In this document: positions 14,726 to 24,565 of the stretch, one piece after another | How the letters are laid out: each line of letters starts with the position of its first letter | Numbering within the stretch: position 1 is the stretch's first letter | Origin: Caldithrix sp. | GTDB taxonomy: Bacteria; Zhuqueibacterota; Zhuqueibacteria; Thermofontimicrobiales; Sulfurfontimicrobiaceae | Assembly: GCA_020722815.1 (NCBI GenBank) | Contig: DYKB01000013.1 | Coordinates: 1-46,645 of the forward strand | DNA length: 46,645 nucleotides | Reading direction: 5' to 3' | Notes under the pieces: generated by a model | Seen by the model: only the letters and a program-made list of their open reading frames with translations | The model's database searches: none | Told to the model about the DNA's origin: nothing | Translations under genes and position numbers: made by a program

Positions 14726-15098
14726 ATTGGGGGAACCTTGTACTCCACGAGCTAGCGCGCGTGTCAATAAAATTAAAACTTATTTAAATTCAAATAGTTA
14801 TATTTATATACCGCGATAACGCAAATTCAAATCAACTTCAGTTTCTTTGTCCTGCAAAAGGCGCAGAACCCAGAATGACAGGTTTTGGGTTTGTTGTATT
14901 GGGTGTAGCGAAGAATCTGAAATACCAGTCAGCTTTTCCTGAATAATAAAAAATCCTGTTTAATCCTGTTCATCCTGTCAAAAAATATTATAAGGCAGCG
15001 TGAGCCGCCAAAAGCATTAAATTTAACTTTCCTTCGTGCCTTTGTGTCCTGGTGGCCAAAATTTTAAGTTCAGATAAAAAGTGTCTTTCATAAAAACC
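14726..15098. other. Gene-free stretch before the GMC gene
   Basis: Another CACGAGCTAGCGCGCGTG half-hairpin lies at 14747-14764. AATCCTGTTTAATCCTGTTCATCC (short tandem AATCCTGTT words) is at about 14950-14977. Nothing coding. Confidence 0.4.
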
Positions 15099-15127
15099 TT
15101 GACAAAGTAAATCGAATCGATTATATT
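15099..15127 (+). promoter_or_regulatory. Sigma-70 promoter of the GMC oxidoreductase gene
   Basis: TTGACA (15099-15104), 17 bases, TATATT (15122-15127): the same sequence and spacing as the arsR promoter. The start codon is 77 bases beyond the -10 box. GAATCGATTATATT around the -10 contains the palindrome AATCGATT, a possible regulator site. Confidence 0.75.
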
Positions 15128-15203
15128 TTGAAAATTCAATACCTAAAGAGTTGGATCGAAAATCGGAGAAATCTGGGCGATAAATTTGAATCGGAGGGAG
15201 TAA

Positions 15204-16775
15204 ATGGTCTTTGATTATATTGTGATTGGTTCTGGATTTGGCGGAAGTGTGGCTGCCTTGCGATTGGTAGAAAAAGGGTATAAGGTTTGTGTTTTCGAAA
15301 GTGGAAAAAGATGGCAGCCGCAGGATTATCCCCGAACGAATTGGGCTTTCTGGAAATTTTTATGGGCACCCGCGCTTTTTTGTTATGGTATCCAGCGTGT
15401 TCATTTATTAAATGACGTGCTGGTACTGGGTGGCAGTGGCGTTGGCGGCGGCAGTCTGGTTTACGCCAATACACTTTTTGTGCCCCCTCCAGCTTTTTTT
15501 AATGATCCCCAATGGAATGGCCTGGAAAACGACTGGCAGGCTGAATTAATGCCTTATTATACGACTGCCAAAAAAATGTTGGGCGTTGTGACCAATCCCA
15601 CTTTCTGGCCATCTGATTATTCGCTTCAGGACTATGCGAAATCAATTGGGCGTGAGGAACATTTTAAGCCTTCGGATGTGGGCGTTTTCTTTGGACAACC
15701 GGGCGTGACCGTGCCGGATCCATTTTTTGGGGGAAAAGGACCCGCCCGAACCGGCTGCACCCAGACCGGTCACTGTATGGTGGGCTGTCGTGATGGGGGT
15801 AAAAATTCGCTGGATCGAAATTATCTCTATTTGGCGGAACAAGAGGGGGTGGAGATCATTGCGGAACATAAAGTGGTTGATATTAAACAGAACTCGGCTG
15901 GTAACTATCTTGTTACTGCTAAAAAAGTAACAGATGTCGGTTTGAAAAGGACTGAAACGCGGGTGGCAAAAGGTATTATAATGGCTGCTGGCGTTATTGG
16001 AACTCTTGATCTCCTGATGAAATGTAAAAACAATGGTTCATTACCGAAAATTTCCGATAAATTAGGTCATGTTGTGCGGACAAATAGCGAAGTTTTAGGC
16101 GGCGTCACTGCCAAAGCCAGATCGGCCGTGCATTCGAACGGCGTCTCCATTACTTCCAGTGTTTTTGTCAATGAAAATACGCATATCGAATTGGTTCGGT
16201 ATCCAAAAGGGTCGGATATTATGGGGATTTTTGGAACGCTAATCACTGATGGTGGTTCAAAAATTCCGCGGCCGCTGAAGTTCATTTACAATTGTCTTCG
16301 CCACCCGATTCTTTTTCTTCGAACGCTCTGGCCTTTTGGATGGGGTGAAAAGTCGGTTATCTTGCTGGTGATGCAAACGCTGGATAATTATCTGACGGTT
16401 TCTCACAAAAGACGGTGGTGGGCGTTTTTTAAAAAGGGACTGGTCTCGAAAAATCAGGGGAAGAAGATGCCGACGTACATTCCAGAGGCCAATCACGCGA
16501 TTCGCGGGATGTCCGAACGGCTCAATGGCATCCCACAAAATGCCATTAGTGAAGTGCTGTTCAATATTCCCATGACCGCGCATATTCTGGGTGGTTGTGT
16601 GATGGCGGCAGATGAAGCCCATGGCGTAGTGGATAAGTATCATCGCGTTTTTGGCTATGATAATTTTTACGTGGTGGACGCGTCGGTTATTCCAGCGAAT
16701 CTGGGTGTCAATCCCGCCTTAACCATCACGGCGATGGCAGAACGGGCGATGAATTACATTCCACCGAAAAAGTGA
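15204..16775 (+). CDS. GMC-family FAD oxidoreductase (cholesterol-oxidase-like)
   Basis: The protein is 523 residues with a GGAGG ribosome site. The Rossmann FAD-binding loop is at 9-14 (GSGFGG), followed by VFESGKRW. The second FAD motif, VLGGSGVGGGSLVYANT (74-90), is typical of the cholesterol-oxidase branch. TGCTQTGHCMVGCRDGGKNSLDRNYLYLAE (C184, C191, C195; read TGC, HCMVGC, KNSLDRNYL) is a conserved cysteine block of this branch. Near the C-terminus are HILGGCVMAADEAHGVVD and VDASVIPANLGVNPALTITAMAERAM, the catalytic/FAD region of GMC enzymes. No signal peptide. Substrate unknown; a sterol or long hydrophobic alcohol is only a family-based guess. It has its own promoter and no operon partners. 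Confidence 0.88.
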   Translation: MVFDYIVIGSGFGGSVAALRLVEKGYKVCVFESGKRWQPQDYPRTNWAFWKFLWAPALFCYGIQRVHLLNDVLVLGGSGVGGGSLVYANTLFVPPPAFFNDPQWNGLENDWQAELMPYYTTAKKMLGVVTNPTFWPSDYSLQDYAKSIGREEHFKPSDVGVFFGQPGVTVPDPFFGGKGPARTGCTQTGHCMVGCRDGGKNSLDRNYLYLAEQEGVEIIAEHKVVDIKQNSAGNYLVTAKKVTDVGLKRTETRVAKGIIMAAGVIGTLDLLMKCKNNGSLPKISDKLGHVVRTNSEVLGGVTAKARSAVHSNGVSITSSVFVNENTHIELVRYPKGSDIMGIFGTLITDGGSKIPRPLKFIYNCLRHPILFLRTLWPFGWGEKSVILLVMQTLDNYLTVSHKRRWWAFFKKGLVSKNQGKKMPTYIPEANHAIRGMSERLNGIPQNAISEVLFNIPMTAHILGGCVMAADEAHGVVDKYHRVFGYDNFYVVDASVIPANLGVNPALTITAMAERAMNYIPPKK

Positions 16776-16947
16776 TGTTAAGCCATCACATAAAGCAGCC
16801 AGGCCGCAACCAAAACAGATCGCCTATTGAACAGAACAAATCGAACGGATTTTCACTTTACAAATGATGATATATTTTCGTTTAATTTTGCTTCTTTTTT
16901 CAACCTGGAAAAAATACGACAAATTTTCATTGCCGTCTTAATATGAT
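16776..16947. other. Short non-coding gap
   Basis: No feature beyond AT-rich DNA between the GMC gene and MITE copy C; no terminator hairpin with a T-run seen. Confidence 0.3.
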
Positions 16948-17143
16948 ACCTAAAATTCTAAAATGGAAATTTGTAAGGCTATGAATTAATGAAAGACCCC
17001 CTCCTGCCTCCCCCAAATTCAAAAAAACGGAATTTGGAGGAGAGAAAGCCGGGTTGTCTCCCCCATTTTCGCTTTTTGAAAATGGGGGAGAGACAGCGGG
17101 GGTCAAGACTTCAGAGAAAACGATTCATTTTAGAATTTCAGGT
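16948..17143. mobile_element. MITE family 1, copy C (196 bp)
   Basis: The ends are ACCTAAAATTCTAAAATG and CATTTTAGAATTTCAGGT. The interior shares GAAAGACCCCCTCCTGCCTC, AAAACGGAATTTGG and the CTCCCCCATTTTCGC / AAATGGGGGAGA arms with copy A. It ends 3 bases before the target duplication of the next element. Confidence 0.85.
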
Positions 17144-17145
17144 AT

Positions 17146-17817
17146 AAATTATTGTTTCACAACCGTACACTTTTTTAGAAATTTTCTGTGAGCGACACTC
17201 GTGAGCCTCACCCCAACCCTCTCCCAGAGGGCTGATCGTGCCCCACATTTTTTGCTGGACACGGAGAGATGGAAAAATGGAGGGAAATTAGAGCAAACCT
17301 GGCACCTTTTGAATTCACCCCCTGGCCCCATAGCCGTTAGGTTAAGATGATAACAATATCAGTTTCAATAAGTTATAATTGAATTGCCACGAGCTTTAGC
17401 GCGTGGTTCCATGAACGCCTCCCTACAATCACCGGGCTTTTAAGCCCGAGTCCTTAAACTCCTGTGGGCTAAAACCCACTTTAAAATTGGGGGAGCATTA
17501 TGATCCACGAGCTAAAGCTCGTGGCTATTCAATTGTTTTTTAAAGATTTAGAATCCTAGCCTGACGGCTATGCCCCTGGCCCCCTTTCTTGAAAAGAGAG
17601 GGGGAAACGCCGGTTTCTCCTCCTTCTCTTCTCCAGAGAAAGGGGGTGGGGGATGAGTTCAAAAAAGCGACTGGCAAAAATTTGGCACTTTTTAGCGCGC
17701 TATTCCTATTTGACATCCTCTCCCCGTGTCCAGTAACGCAATGTGGGTCAAGATTAACCCAAAGGGTGAGGGGTCAGATTTTACATAATCAAAAAGTGTA
17801 TTGAAGCAAAATTATTG
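17146..17817. mobile_element. Nested MITE: family 3 element carrying inner insertions
   Basis: The 9-base direct repeat AAATTATTG at 17146-17154 and 17809-17817 looks like a target-site duplication. Between them, the ends TTTCACAACCGTACACTTTTT and AAAAAGTGTATTGAAGCA are inverted relatives of the ends of the small element at 25897-26062. Inside are CCTCACCCCAACCCTCTCCC and GGGTGAGGGGTCAG (family core). Deeper in is an inverted block TTTTGAATTCACCCCC / GGGGGATGAGTTCAAAA, and inside that is the family 2 copy at 17329-17572. The simple copy is about 166 bp, this one about 654 bp, so the difference is inserted DNA. Confidence 0.75.
17329..17572. mobile_element. MITE family 2 (CACGAGC element), copy 2
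   Basis: The same 245-bp element as 14481-14725, in reverse orientation, with ends CATAGCC and GGCTATG. It is flanked by the 10-base direct repeat CCCCTGGCCC at 17319-17328 and 17573-17582, a clear target-site duplication. Removing the element and one repeat copy restores an uninterrupted host sequence, so insertion is directly visible. Confidence 0.82.
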
Positions 17818-17902
17818 TATAGACTCAAGTTGATTATTTTATGGTGTTACGGGATTTTTGTCCAATATTTTAAAAATTTTCGAAAAGACCTGTTATTTGA
17901 AT

Positions 17903-18985
17903 TCAGGAAATTTCACTGAATGTAAAAGATGGCGAGGCATTTTTCAGATTCCAGCCAGTGGTGGTATATTTATAATCCGGGATGACGAGGCTGGCTAAAG
18001 CCTGAATTAGCGAAAAATAGTAAAGAGCTATCGTTTTAGTTAAGCGACTCTCTGATTCAATTCCATATAAAATGGCTTCTGTGAGGAGTGGGTGGTCCGG
18101 ATAGAATTGAAAAAGTGTTTCGATTTCCCGAACAGTTGTTTTATGATAGGCGTTCATTAGTCTGCGAACTGCCCGTCGAATCCAAAAACGTTTGAATTTC
18201 GTCACCTGATTCAGATGTGCCAGTAATGTGACGGCGGCCAAATCACCAATTAGATGACACCCCGGATTCTGCGCAAAATGTCCATCACGCCGCTGTAATT
18301 TTAAAATTGATTGAATCATTTGTTCCGGGTAGGGGAGATTCCGCCCAAAGAAAATGTATGCCTGTGTTCGAAAAAGTGCGTCGATTAATGCCTTTGAATC
18401 GCCGATGTCAACCGAATCGGACAGCCAGAAACCCGATGCTGGCCTGGCAAATGCGTCACAACATTTAAAGAAGAAGATTAGGTGCGTATCAGCCAGTAGC
18501 CCATCACAATAAGCTTTATCCAACAACGTAAATGTATTTAAGATAGCCTTTCCACTGATAACCGCATCTTTTTCTTGTTGCGACGATTGGTGATAAATTT
18601 TGTCGATTTCATAAAACCAGTTTTCCGTAAATTGGCGGTTGGAAAATTGCCGGGCAGGATAAATCGGAAATCGAATATCACCTCCCAATTGGTGCAAAGT
18701 TGCGATTGAGTTTGCCGTCAGTGCCCATCGCGAAGTATTATTCGAATTCTGGCTGGTTTCAAAATAACCATCTGGCTGCTGAGGTTCACGAAGAAACTGG
18801 ATCCAGTTATTTTTACTATGAATTGGAAATTGTTTATCCTGTCCAATTAAATTAACGAGTTGAAGCAGATAGATAAATTCACAATGAGTTGGGGTGTTTG
18901 CGTCTTCATATTTAAATAATTGATGTTGATATAAGGTCGTTATTGAATTAAAAATTCGATCACGGAGATCCGATGCTGATTGCAT
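17903..18985 (-). CDS. Unknown protein, possible alpha/alpha-toroid fold
   Basis: The protein is 360 residues with no signal peptide or membrane span. It is mostly helical. It contains motifs seen in terpenoid-cyclase/prenyltransferase-like toroids: EPQQPDGYFETSQN followed by WALTANSIATLHQLGG (about residues 66-101), and later ILKLQRRDGHFAQNPGCHLIGDLAAVTLLAHL (about 225-256; DGHF then a small-residue helix). These repeated D-G-x-F plus helix units are weak evidence for the fold; no catalytic DxDD or DxD metal motif stands out. The start codon lacks a strong ribosome site. The gene stands alone between repeat blocks, facing the GMC gene. Function unknown. Sterol or terpenoid connection with the GMC enzyme is speculation. 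Confidence 0.6.
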   Translation of the reverse strand: MQSASDLRDRIFNSITTLYQHQLFKYEDANTPTHCEFIYLLQLVNLIGQDKQFPIHSKNNWIQFLREPQQPDGYFETSQNSNNTSRWALTANSIATLHQLGGDIRFPIYPARQFSNRQFTENWFYEIDKIYHQSSQQEKDAVISGKAILNTFTLLDKAYCDGLLADTHLIFFFKCCDAFARPASGFWLSDSVDIGDSKALIDALFRTQAYIFFGRNLPYPEQMIQSILKLQRRDGHFAQNPGCHLIGDLAAVTLLAHLNQVTKFKRFWIRRAVRRLMNAYHKTTVREIETLFQFYPDHPLLTEAILYGIESESRLTKTIALYYFSLIQALASLVIPDYKYTTTGWNLKNASPSFTFSEIS

Positions 18986-19314
18986 GTGATTTTACCTGAA
19001 AAATGTATTGTTTTTATTGGCAGACAAATTTAATGGGGATAAAATATAAAAATATTCTGAAAAATTCAAGTAAAAAATATTACAAATTTATTTAACTGCA
19101 AAAAAATAAAAGAAAATTTGTGTAACCATTCACAGGGTAGATTGACGCTGTCATTCCCGCATGTTGACCCGATAAAAACATTCGAGTTTAGTGGAAATCC
19201 ATATTCGATTTGATAAATGGATGCCCGATAATCCGTTAGCTAATGGCTGGGCATGATAGAAGCCTTTATTCTATCACACCTATGAACGGATACAAATTTT
19301 TCCCATCGTGTGTC
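18986..19314. other. Gene-free AT-rich gap
   Basis: No coding frame. It includes short inverted words such as GATAGAAGCC-TTTATTCTATC (about 19255-19277). It should hold the promoter of the gene at 17903-18985 on the minus strand; none is clear. Confidence 0.35.
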
Positions 19315-19352
19315 AATAAAAAATGCCAGGCACCTCCTGGCACCTGGCATTT
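19315..19352 (-). terminator. Intrinsic terminator of the PKD-protein gene
   Basis: On the minus strand, AAATGCCAGG and CCTGGCATTT (19343-19352 and 19321-19330) form a stem followed by TTTTTATTG, 27 bases after the stop codon. The loop itself (GCCAGGAGGTGCC) can pair further. Confidence 0.8.
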
Positions 19353-19378
19353 AATTCAATACGTGATAAAAAAATTGA

Positions 19379-22300
19379 CTATTTCATTAAGGTCATTTTA
19401 CGGGTGAAGAGAATTGCTTTGCCGTCCTGACTCATCGCCTGGAAGCGGTAGATATAGATTCCACTACTAACTTTTACACCAGCTTCATCCATACCATTCC
19501 AAACAGTACGATGCAGACCAGCCGCAACCTGACCATTGACGAGTGTCTGAATCAGTTTCCCTTCGATGCTGTACACAGTTAGCGTGACCTGTGCCGCTTC
19601 TGGCAATTGATAAGAAATCATTGTTTCTGGATTAAATGGATTGGGATAATTTTGACCTAATCCAAATTCAGTCGGAATAATTTCGCTTTCTAACTCAATT
19701 TTACCTTTTTGCATTGTGACGACATCCGCAGCCTTTTCACCAAAGAACTGAATTTCAACCAGTTCACGATATGCTGCAGCCGTTCCGCGAGCCGAGGTGA
19801 GTTTCAGTTTCAGATATTTACCAACCAGTGGTTCAGTAAATTCGAACATTTCCCAGACACCGGCTTTTTTCGTGCTGATACCGGTGAAACCGAGTTCAAA
19901 ATTGACGCCATCATCTGATACCCAGATTTCAAATTCGTTTACGAAATGAATTCCCCATTGATAAGGCTCAATGGTATCAGCTAACAAGCGCAACTTCTTA
20001 ACACTATATTTGTTGCCATCGGCGAACATGAATACAGCCCACGCATCATTGGCTTCGGCAGCGACTTTGGAACCAGAGCCATAAATATCATGATCGATTG
20101 CATTGTCCCAACTGTCGCCTTTGTAGGTTTTGCCACTGGAAACCAGTGTCAGGCCAAGATAATCGTCAGTTGAATCCACATAAACCAGACCAGGTAGTGC
20201 TAATACATCGTCCCCACCTTCACCGGAGGCTTTTAAAGAAACAGTGTATTCGCCTGGTTTTTCATATTTATGGGTTGGATTCACTTTATTCGTCCAGCCA
20301 TGGATAAAGTTATCCTTCGTTCCATCACCATAATTCCATTCATAGTGACTGGCATTTCCACCCGTGAAATTATTAAATTGAACGGTCACCCCCGGCAATC
20401 CTGCCAATGGGGCCGCTTCAAAATTAACATCCGTTGGTTTATAAACTGTGATGTAATTGGTCATCACTTTCACATCTTCGCCAGCACAGTTCCATACTCT
20501 TAAAGTCACGGTGATATGTTTGGGATTACCATAGTAGACATGGGTTGGATTTTGTTCGTTACTGGTTGTTCCATCGCCAAAATTCCATTCCCAGCCTTCA
20601 GCATCTTCTGACAAGTCGGTAAATTGAACTTCCATCGGCGCTATACCGACTAAAGGTTCAGCCGAGAAATCAGCTTTGGGCGGTTCTTGTTGGGTAATTG
20701 TCACCAGTGCTGCAGAAGCCTGGCCTTCACCCTGTCCCTGGGTTTCCCGAATAATGACGGTGTTTTTGAACTCACCCAGTTTCGAGAACGATTTTTCATA
20801 AGTTACCGTGTCATCAGCGGTAAATTCCCAGCTCATGCCATTGGAATCGTCAACATGGATGGTACTGTTCGTAATTGTTGTTGGTTCACCAAAAATAACG
20901 TCCGCCTGAGCCGTATTTCCTTTTACGCGACCTGTGGTGGTAACAGTGACATTATTAACGCGCTTGGTTGCATCTGCCAGGTTGGCGGAATACTGAACTT
21001 CCACCGTCTGTTCTGAAGGTAAAACGTAAGGAAGAGTGATACCGGTAATGGTCGCTGTAACGCCATCGACAATATCCGTGATGCCTGTTATTGTCGCAGC
21101 AACCGGGCTATTGTTGGTAATTTTAATTGTTCCGGTAACAGCCCACATGCCATCGGTATAACCTGTTTTGTCTACCGTAACGGTGTATTTTGCAACAACT
21201 TTTTCCTCGTCTTCACAAATTTCGAAAGCCTCGGGAGTTACTGTCTTTTTAACCGTCCAGTTGTAGGTTCTCTGATAAGTTGTATTGGCTGTTTTCTGAA
21301 CATCGAGCATATACTCTTGACAATAGACAACTGTTACCAGGGCATCATCCGACTTTGGTAATTCACGAATTGTTGCGGTGTTTTTATATTCACCGACCTG
21401 GGTGAATGTCTTTTCATATTCAACACTGCCATCATCCGTGAATTCCCACGACATACCATTGGTGTCATCCACATGAATCATCGCATTGACGACCGTCGTA
21501 GGTTCGCTAAAAATGACATCAGCCATTGCCGAATCACCTGTCACTTTTCCCGTTGTGGTAACAGTCACATTGTTTACCCGATTGGTTGCATCCGATAAAT
21601 CAGCAGAATATTGAACTTCCAGGGTTTGACCCGCTGGCAGGATGTATGGTAAGGTCACCCCGGTGACCGTTGCCGTTACACCATCAACAACATCGGCAAT
21701 TTCAGTGATAGTGGCATCAAATGCGGTTGGATTGGTGATTTTGATTGTTCCTGTAACGGCCCATAAACCGTCGGTATAACCCGTTTTGTCCACGGTAACT
21801 TTATAGGTTGCTTTGACTTCTTTCACATCATCACAAAGTTCAAGTTTTTCGGGCATAACGGTTTTTTCAATTGTCCAATCCCAGGTTCGGGTGTAGGAAG
21901 TTTGAGCGGTTTTTTCAACATCCAGTTTGCAATGCGCATTCGTGAAAACAGCCTTCACGGTTTCTCCAGATTCCAACTGGAAAGTAACCGTTCCGGTATT
22001 TACATCACCCGTGCTATTATTATCATCGAGAACGATTGAAGATAATGTCCAGCCATTGGGTACAACTTCCTGCGCGGTATAGGTGCCGGGCATTAAATTC
22101 GAAACAACAATCTGTCCACCATCAGCGATAGTACCGGCGGCATCTCCCGTGAATGTAAACTGATCGGTAGCGCCATCCGGCTCTGTTTGCTTTTCGATGA
22201 TAATCGTACCCGGTTGATAGGCCGGACAATCCAGTACCAACTGAATGTATCCCTGCTTGGCTTTCCCTGTTGAAGAAGTTTTTCCACCATCCACATTAAT

Positions 22301-22756
22301 ATGAGCCTCAAATTCATTATAGGTTCCTTCTGCCAGTGAAAAAGAAGCTTCATAGCCAACGAGTGTATTTCCCTCATAAACCCAGTGAAAATCGGGGGGA
22401 GTACCATCGTCACCAGAATTTCCATCGACCTGTGGTGAATTCGCTAATTCATAAATTTTGATCCAGGCGTCTTGTGGCGCTAAATCTGGCAGCCAGCCAT
22501 TTTCACGCAGTACCAAAGCATACAATACGTTGTTTGTACAATCGTATCGTAAGTACAAGCTGGAGAAATGATCTTTATCGGGATCACCGGCTTCATACAT
22601 GTTTGCAAAATGGTCGTTTGTCAAGTTCCATTCGCCGTAGGTACCATCGACATTGGCCGTACCATAAGTTGGTTGCGGCGGTGTTGCGGCAAATACCATC
22701 CCGGCAAACAGGAATAATGCGATCACGACATAAAATTTGATTATTCCTTTTTTCAT
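19379..22756 (-). CDS. Large secreted PKD/discoidin-type surface protein with sorting tail
   Basis: The protein is 1125 residues, with ribosome site GGAAGG before the ATG. Signal peptide 1-23. Residues 24-185 resemble a surface-layer N-terminal domain. Residues 186-275 form a SpaA/SdrD-like beta domain (IIIEKQTEPDGATDQFTF, then LMPGTYTAQEVVPNGW). There are two tandem copies of a ~206-residue module (276-481 and 482-688), each with EKT/QKTA...TYNW, DKTGYTDG.WAVTGTIKITN, and IHVDD.NGMSWEF. PKD 1 is about 693-773 (WEWNFGDGTTSNEQNPTHVY) and PKD 2 about 775-860 (YEWNYGDGT). A discoidin-like domain is about 861-1007 (KYLKLKLTSARGT). A FlgD-like/T9SS sorting domain is about 1030-1125 (NYPNPFNPETMISYQLP). 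It is a probable adhesin or carbohydrate-binding surface protein. It forms its own unit with a clear terminator. Confidence 0.85.
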   Translation of the reverse strand: MKKGIIKFYVVIALFLFAGMVFAATPPQPTYGTANVDGTYGEWNLTNDHFANMYEAGDPDKDHFSSLYLRYDCTNNVLYALVLRENGWLPDLAPQDAWIKIYELANSPQVDGNSGDDGTPPDFHWVYEGNTLVGYEASFSLAEGTYNEFEAHINVDGGKTSSTGKAKQGYIQLVLDCPAYQPGTIIIEKQTEPDGATDQFTFTGDAAGTIADGGQIVVSNLMPGTYTAQEVVPNGWTLSSIVLDDNNSTGDVNTGTVTFQLESGETVKAVFTNAHCKLDVEKTAQTSYTRTWDWTIEKTVMPEKLELCDDVKEVKATYKVTVDKTGYTDGLWAVTGTIKITNPTAFDATITEIADVVDGVTATVTGVTLPYILPAGQTLEVQYSADLSDATNRVNNVTVTTTGKVTGDSAMADVIFSEPTTVVNAMIHVDDTNGMSWEFTDDGSVEYEKTFTQVGEYKNTATIRELPKSDDALVTVVYCQEYMLDVQKTANTTYQRTYNWTVKKTVTPEAFEICEDEEKVVAKYTVTVDKTGYTDGMWAVTGTIKITNNSPVAATITGITDIVDGVTATITGITLPYVLPSEQTVEVQYSANLADATKRVNNVTVTTTGRVKGNTAQADVIFGEPTTITNSTIHVDDSNGMSWEFTADDTVTYEKSFSKLGEFKNTVIIRETQGQGEGQASAALVTITQQEPPKADFSAEPLVGIAPMEVQFTDLSEDAEGWEWNFGDGTTSNEQNPTHVYYGNPKHITVTLRVWNCAGEDVKVMTNYITVYKPTDVNFEAAPLAGLPGVTVQFNNFTGGNASHYEWNYGDGTKDNFIHGWTNKVNPTHKYEKPGEYTVSLKASGEGGDDVLALPGLVYVDSTDDYLGLTLVSSGKTYKGDSWDNAIDHDIYGSGSKVAAEANDAWAVFMFADGNKYSVKKLRLLADTIEPYQWGIHFVNEFEIWVSDDGVNFELGFTGISTKKAGVWEMFEFTEPLVGKYLKLKLTSARGTAAAYRELVEIQFFGEKAADVVTMQKGKIELESEIIPTEFGLGQNYPNPFNPETMISYQLPEAAQVTLTVYSIEGKLIQTLVNGQVAAGLHRTVWNGMDEAGVKVSSGIYIYRFQAMSQDGKAILFTRKMTLMK

Positions 22757-24073
22757 CGTTATTTTCCTTCCGTTAGTTCAATTGTAAATTAATTATTGGT
22801 TCTAATAAAATTGGATTCAAATCAGACTCGTAAATCAAAGTCTATGCCCAAATGACAGTTGCCCAAAAAATGGTTTCTAATTCTAATATTTTCAATAAAT
22901 TAAAAATTTACTAATCACCAAATTCATTTTCAGTATCCAACCTCCAGAAATGAGACACTGTTAAAATATCAGCTCATGAGCGGCTCCACCTTAGTTTTTT
23001 ATTTTCAAAGAATTAGCACCAATATTTCGGCTTCAAATAAGTTCAAAATGCGACATGTCTCAAGTGTTACATTATTAAAAAATGGATGAGACAACGCATC
23101 ATGAGCTAAATAAAAATAAATAATATCAAAATACCTGGGAAAAATAATTTTAATGTGCAAACTAGTTCATATTTGGAGTTTTCAAACCAGTCCTTGAGAA
23201 TGAACTTAATTTCAATAAGTAAAACTACAGTGAGAATCATTCGCGTAAGAAGAGAAATCCAATATTCGAAGGGAGATATCGTCATCATTTGAAAATTAAG
23301 TTTTAGAAATTAATAACTATTTTTTCTGATTCATCAAGAATTATGTAAAGTAACGCCTCCACGACTGGATAACAAGATGCTCCATGCTATCGCTATCACC
23401 TCCTCAAAAAAACGGTTATGAAAGTGAGCTGCTATGAATTTGGAGTTAGCGATTTTAATCCTTTAAAATCACAAAGCTGATATAAAATCAAATAGTTAAT
23501 TAATTCGTCACACCAAAGTTACAAATTGTAAATTTAATAAAAGTGATGAATTGAAATCAAATGTCAAAACCTCGTCGCTCAAGATTTTTACGTAAACAAT
23601 AAAAAATTAATTTTATCGACATGCAAAATTGAGACTTACATAGTGAATTTGAAAAATATAACATGTAAACCATTCAAATTTATTACAGACTATTTCAAGT
23701 TATATCCGATTCAATGTACTCGTTTTATTTGATTTTGTTGAATTATGGACCCATATATAATATAATGACATCTTTTGATAAAGTCAATAGAAATTTTAAA
23801 GAAATAGAATATTTTTAAGCAAATTGAAACATAATAATTCAATTGGATTCAATTGAAGAATATATATGGTTTTTAAGCTGAATTATACTGACTTAAATTG
23901 AAATCGATTCACTCATTTAAATTATGCCCCGCCTTCAATTTTTTCTGTTGATTTTTAAGTCATAAAATGCGGTTGATTATTGTCCTTTAGATTGTGACAG
24001 GTTACCGTCTCTTTAAAATTAAATACCACCTGAGGGCATTTCATAATGAGAGTCTGTTCGAAAATACCAAAAC
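22757..24073. other. Long AT-rich gene-free region
   Basis: About 1.3 kb with no credible gene. One hydrophobic 60-codon frame (23106-23288, minus) lacks a ribosome site. The words GAGACACTGTTAAAATATCAGCTCATGAG (about 22952-22980, read in parts) and ATGAGACAACGCATCATGAGC (about 23085-23105) suggest a decayed inverted element. Base composition is clearly more AT-rich than the flanks. It must contain the promoter of the PKD gene near 22760-22860, but I cannot point to it. Confidence 0.45.
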
Positions 24074-24180
24074 TTGTCATTGCGAGGCGCTTTTTGCCGA
24101 AGCCTGTTTTTTAGGCTTGCAATCCCATCGTTAAACAGCGGAGATTGCTTCGTCGCCAAAAGCGCTCCTCGCCATGACAG
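24074..24180. repeat. Long palindromic repeat, copy 2
   Basis: It starts TTGTCATTGCGAGGCGC and ends GCGCTCCTCGCCATGACAG, the reverse-orientation relative of 6165-6257. One arm carries an extra small hairpin AAGCCT-GTTTTTT-AGGCTT. Confidence 0.75.
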
Positions 24181-24565
24181 CCTGGTGGCTTTTTCGGACA
24201 GGCACTAATTAAAGTTCTTAAATTCATCAGTCAGTTAAGTTATCCAGTTTAAAATTTAGAAACTATTATATCATAATAATCAAAAACTGTGCCTTATTTT
24301 TTATTATTTTAAAATATCAATTAACCTATTATAAAATAAAGCGTTATCTTCCATAATAAAATATTATTCTCCTATTCATTCCCTTTAAAATCAGGTGAAA
24401 TGACAAAATTTATTGGTAAAATCACTAACGATACTTGTTCGTAAGCCGCCTGAAAATCAAAACATCCTGTGTTTCGATTTGCCAGTCTTCGAATTATTAT
24501 CAAGTTACAATATTTTTAAGCGAATTTTCTATTGCTTTTGTCAATTGAAAATCTTATTTTTAGTC
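24181..24565. other. AT-rich leader before the EnvC-like gene
   Basis: An open frame runs upstream in phase with the next gene from 24413, but its residues do not look like protein and a signal peptide starts at 24566. No clear promoter. Confidence 0.35.

Noticed and set aside
13863..15098. Search for tRNA or other stable RNA genes in the repeat-rich gap
   Set aside because: The hairpins present are inverted-repeat element stems; no cloverleaf, TTCGA arm with acceptor pairing, or CCA-type end was seen.
15099..18985. GMC oxidoreductase and the toroid-like protein as a steroid/terpenoid cluster
   Set aside because: They converge, are separated by about 1.1 kb of repeats, and the toroid protein shows no catalytic motif; no other pathway gene is present.
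23106..23288. Hydrophobic 60-codon frame as a small membrane protein (minus strand)
   Set aside because: No ribosome site, AT-rich DNA that gives hydrophobic codons by chance, and no neighbours.
24413..24565. N-terminal extension of the EnvC-like protein
   Set aside because: The 51 extra residues read as translated non-coding DNA and would bury the signal peptide that starts at 24566.
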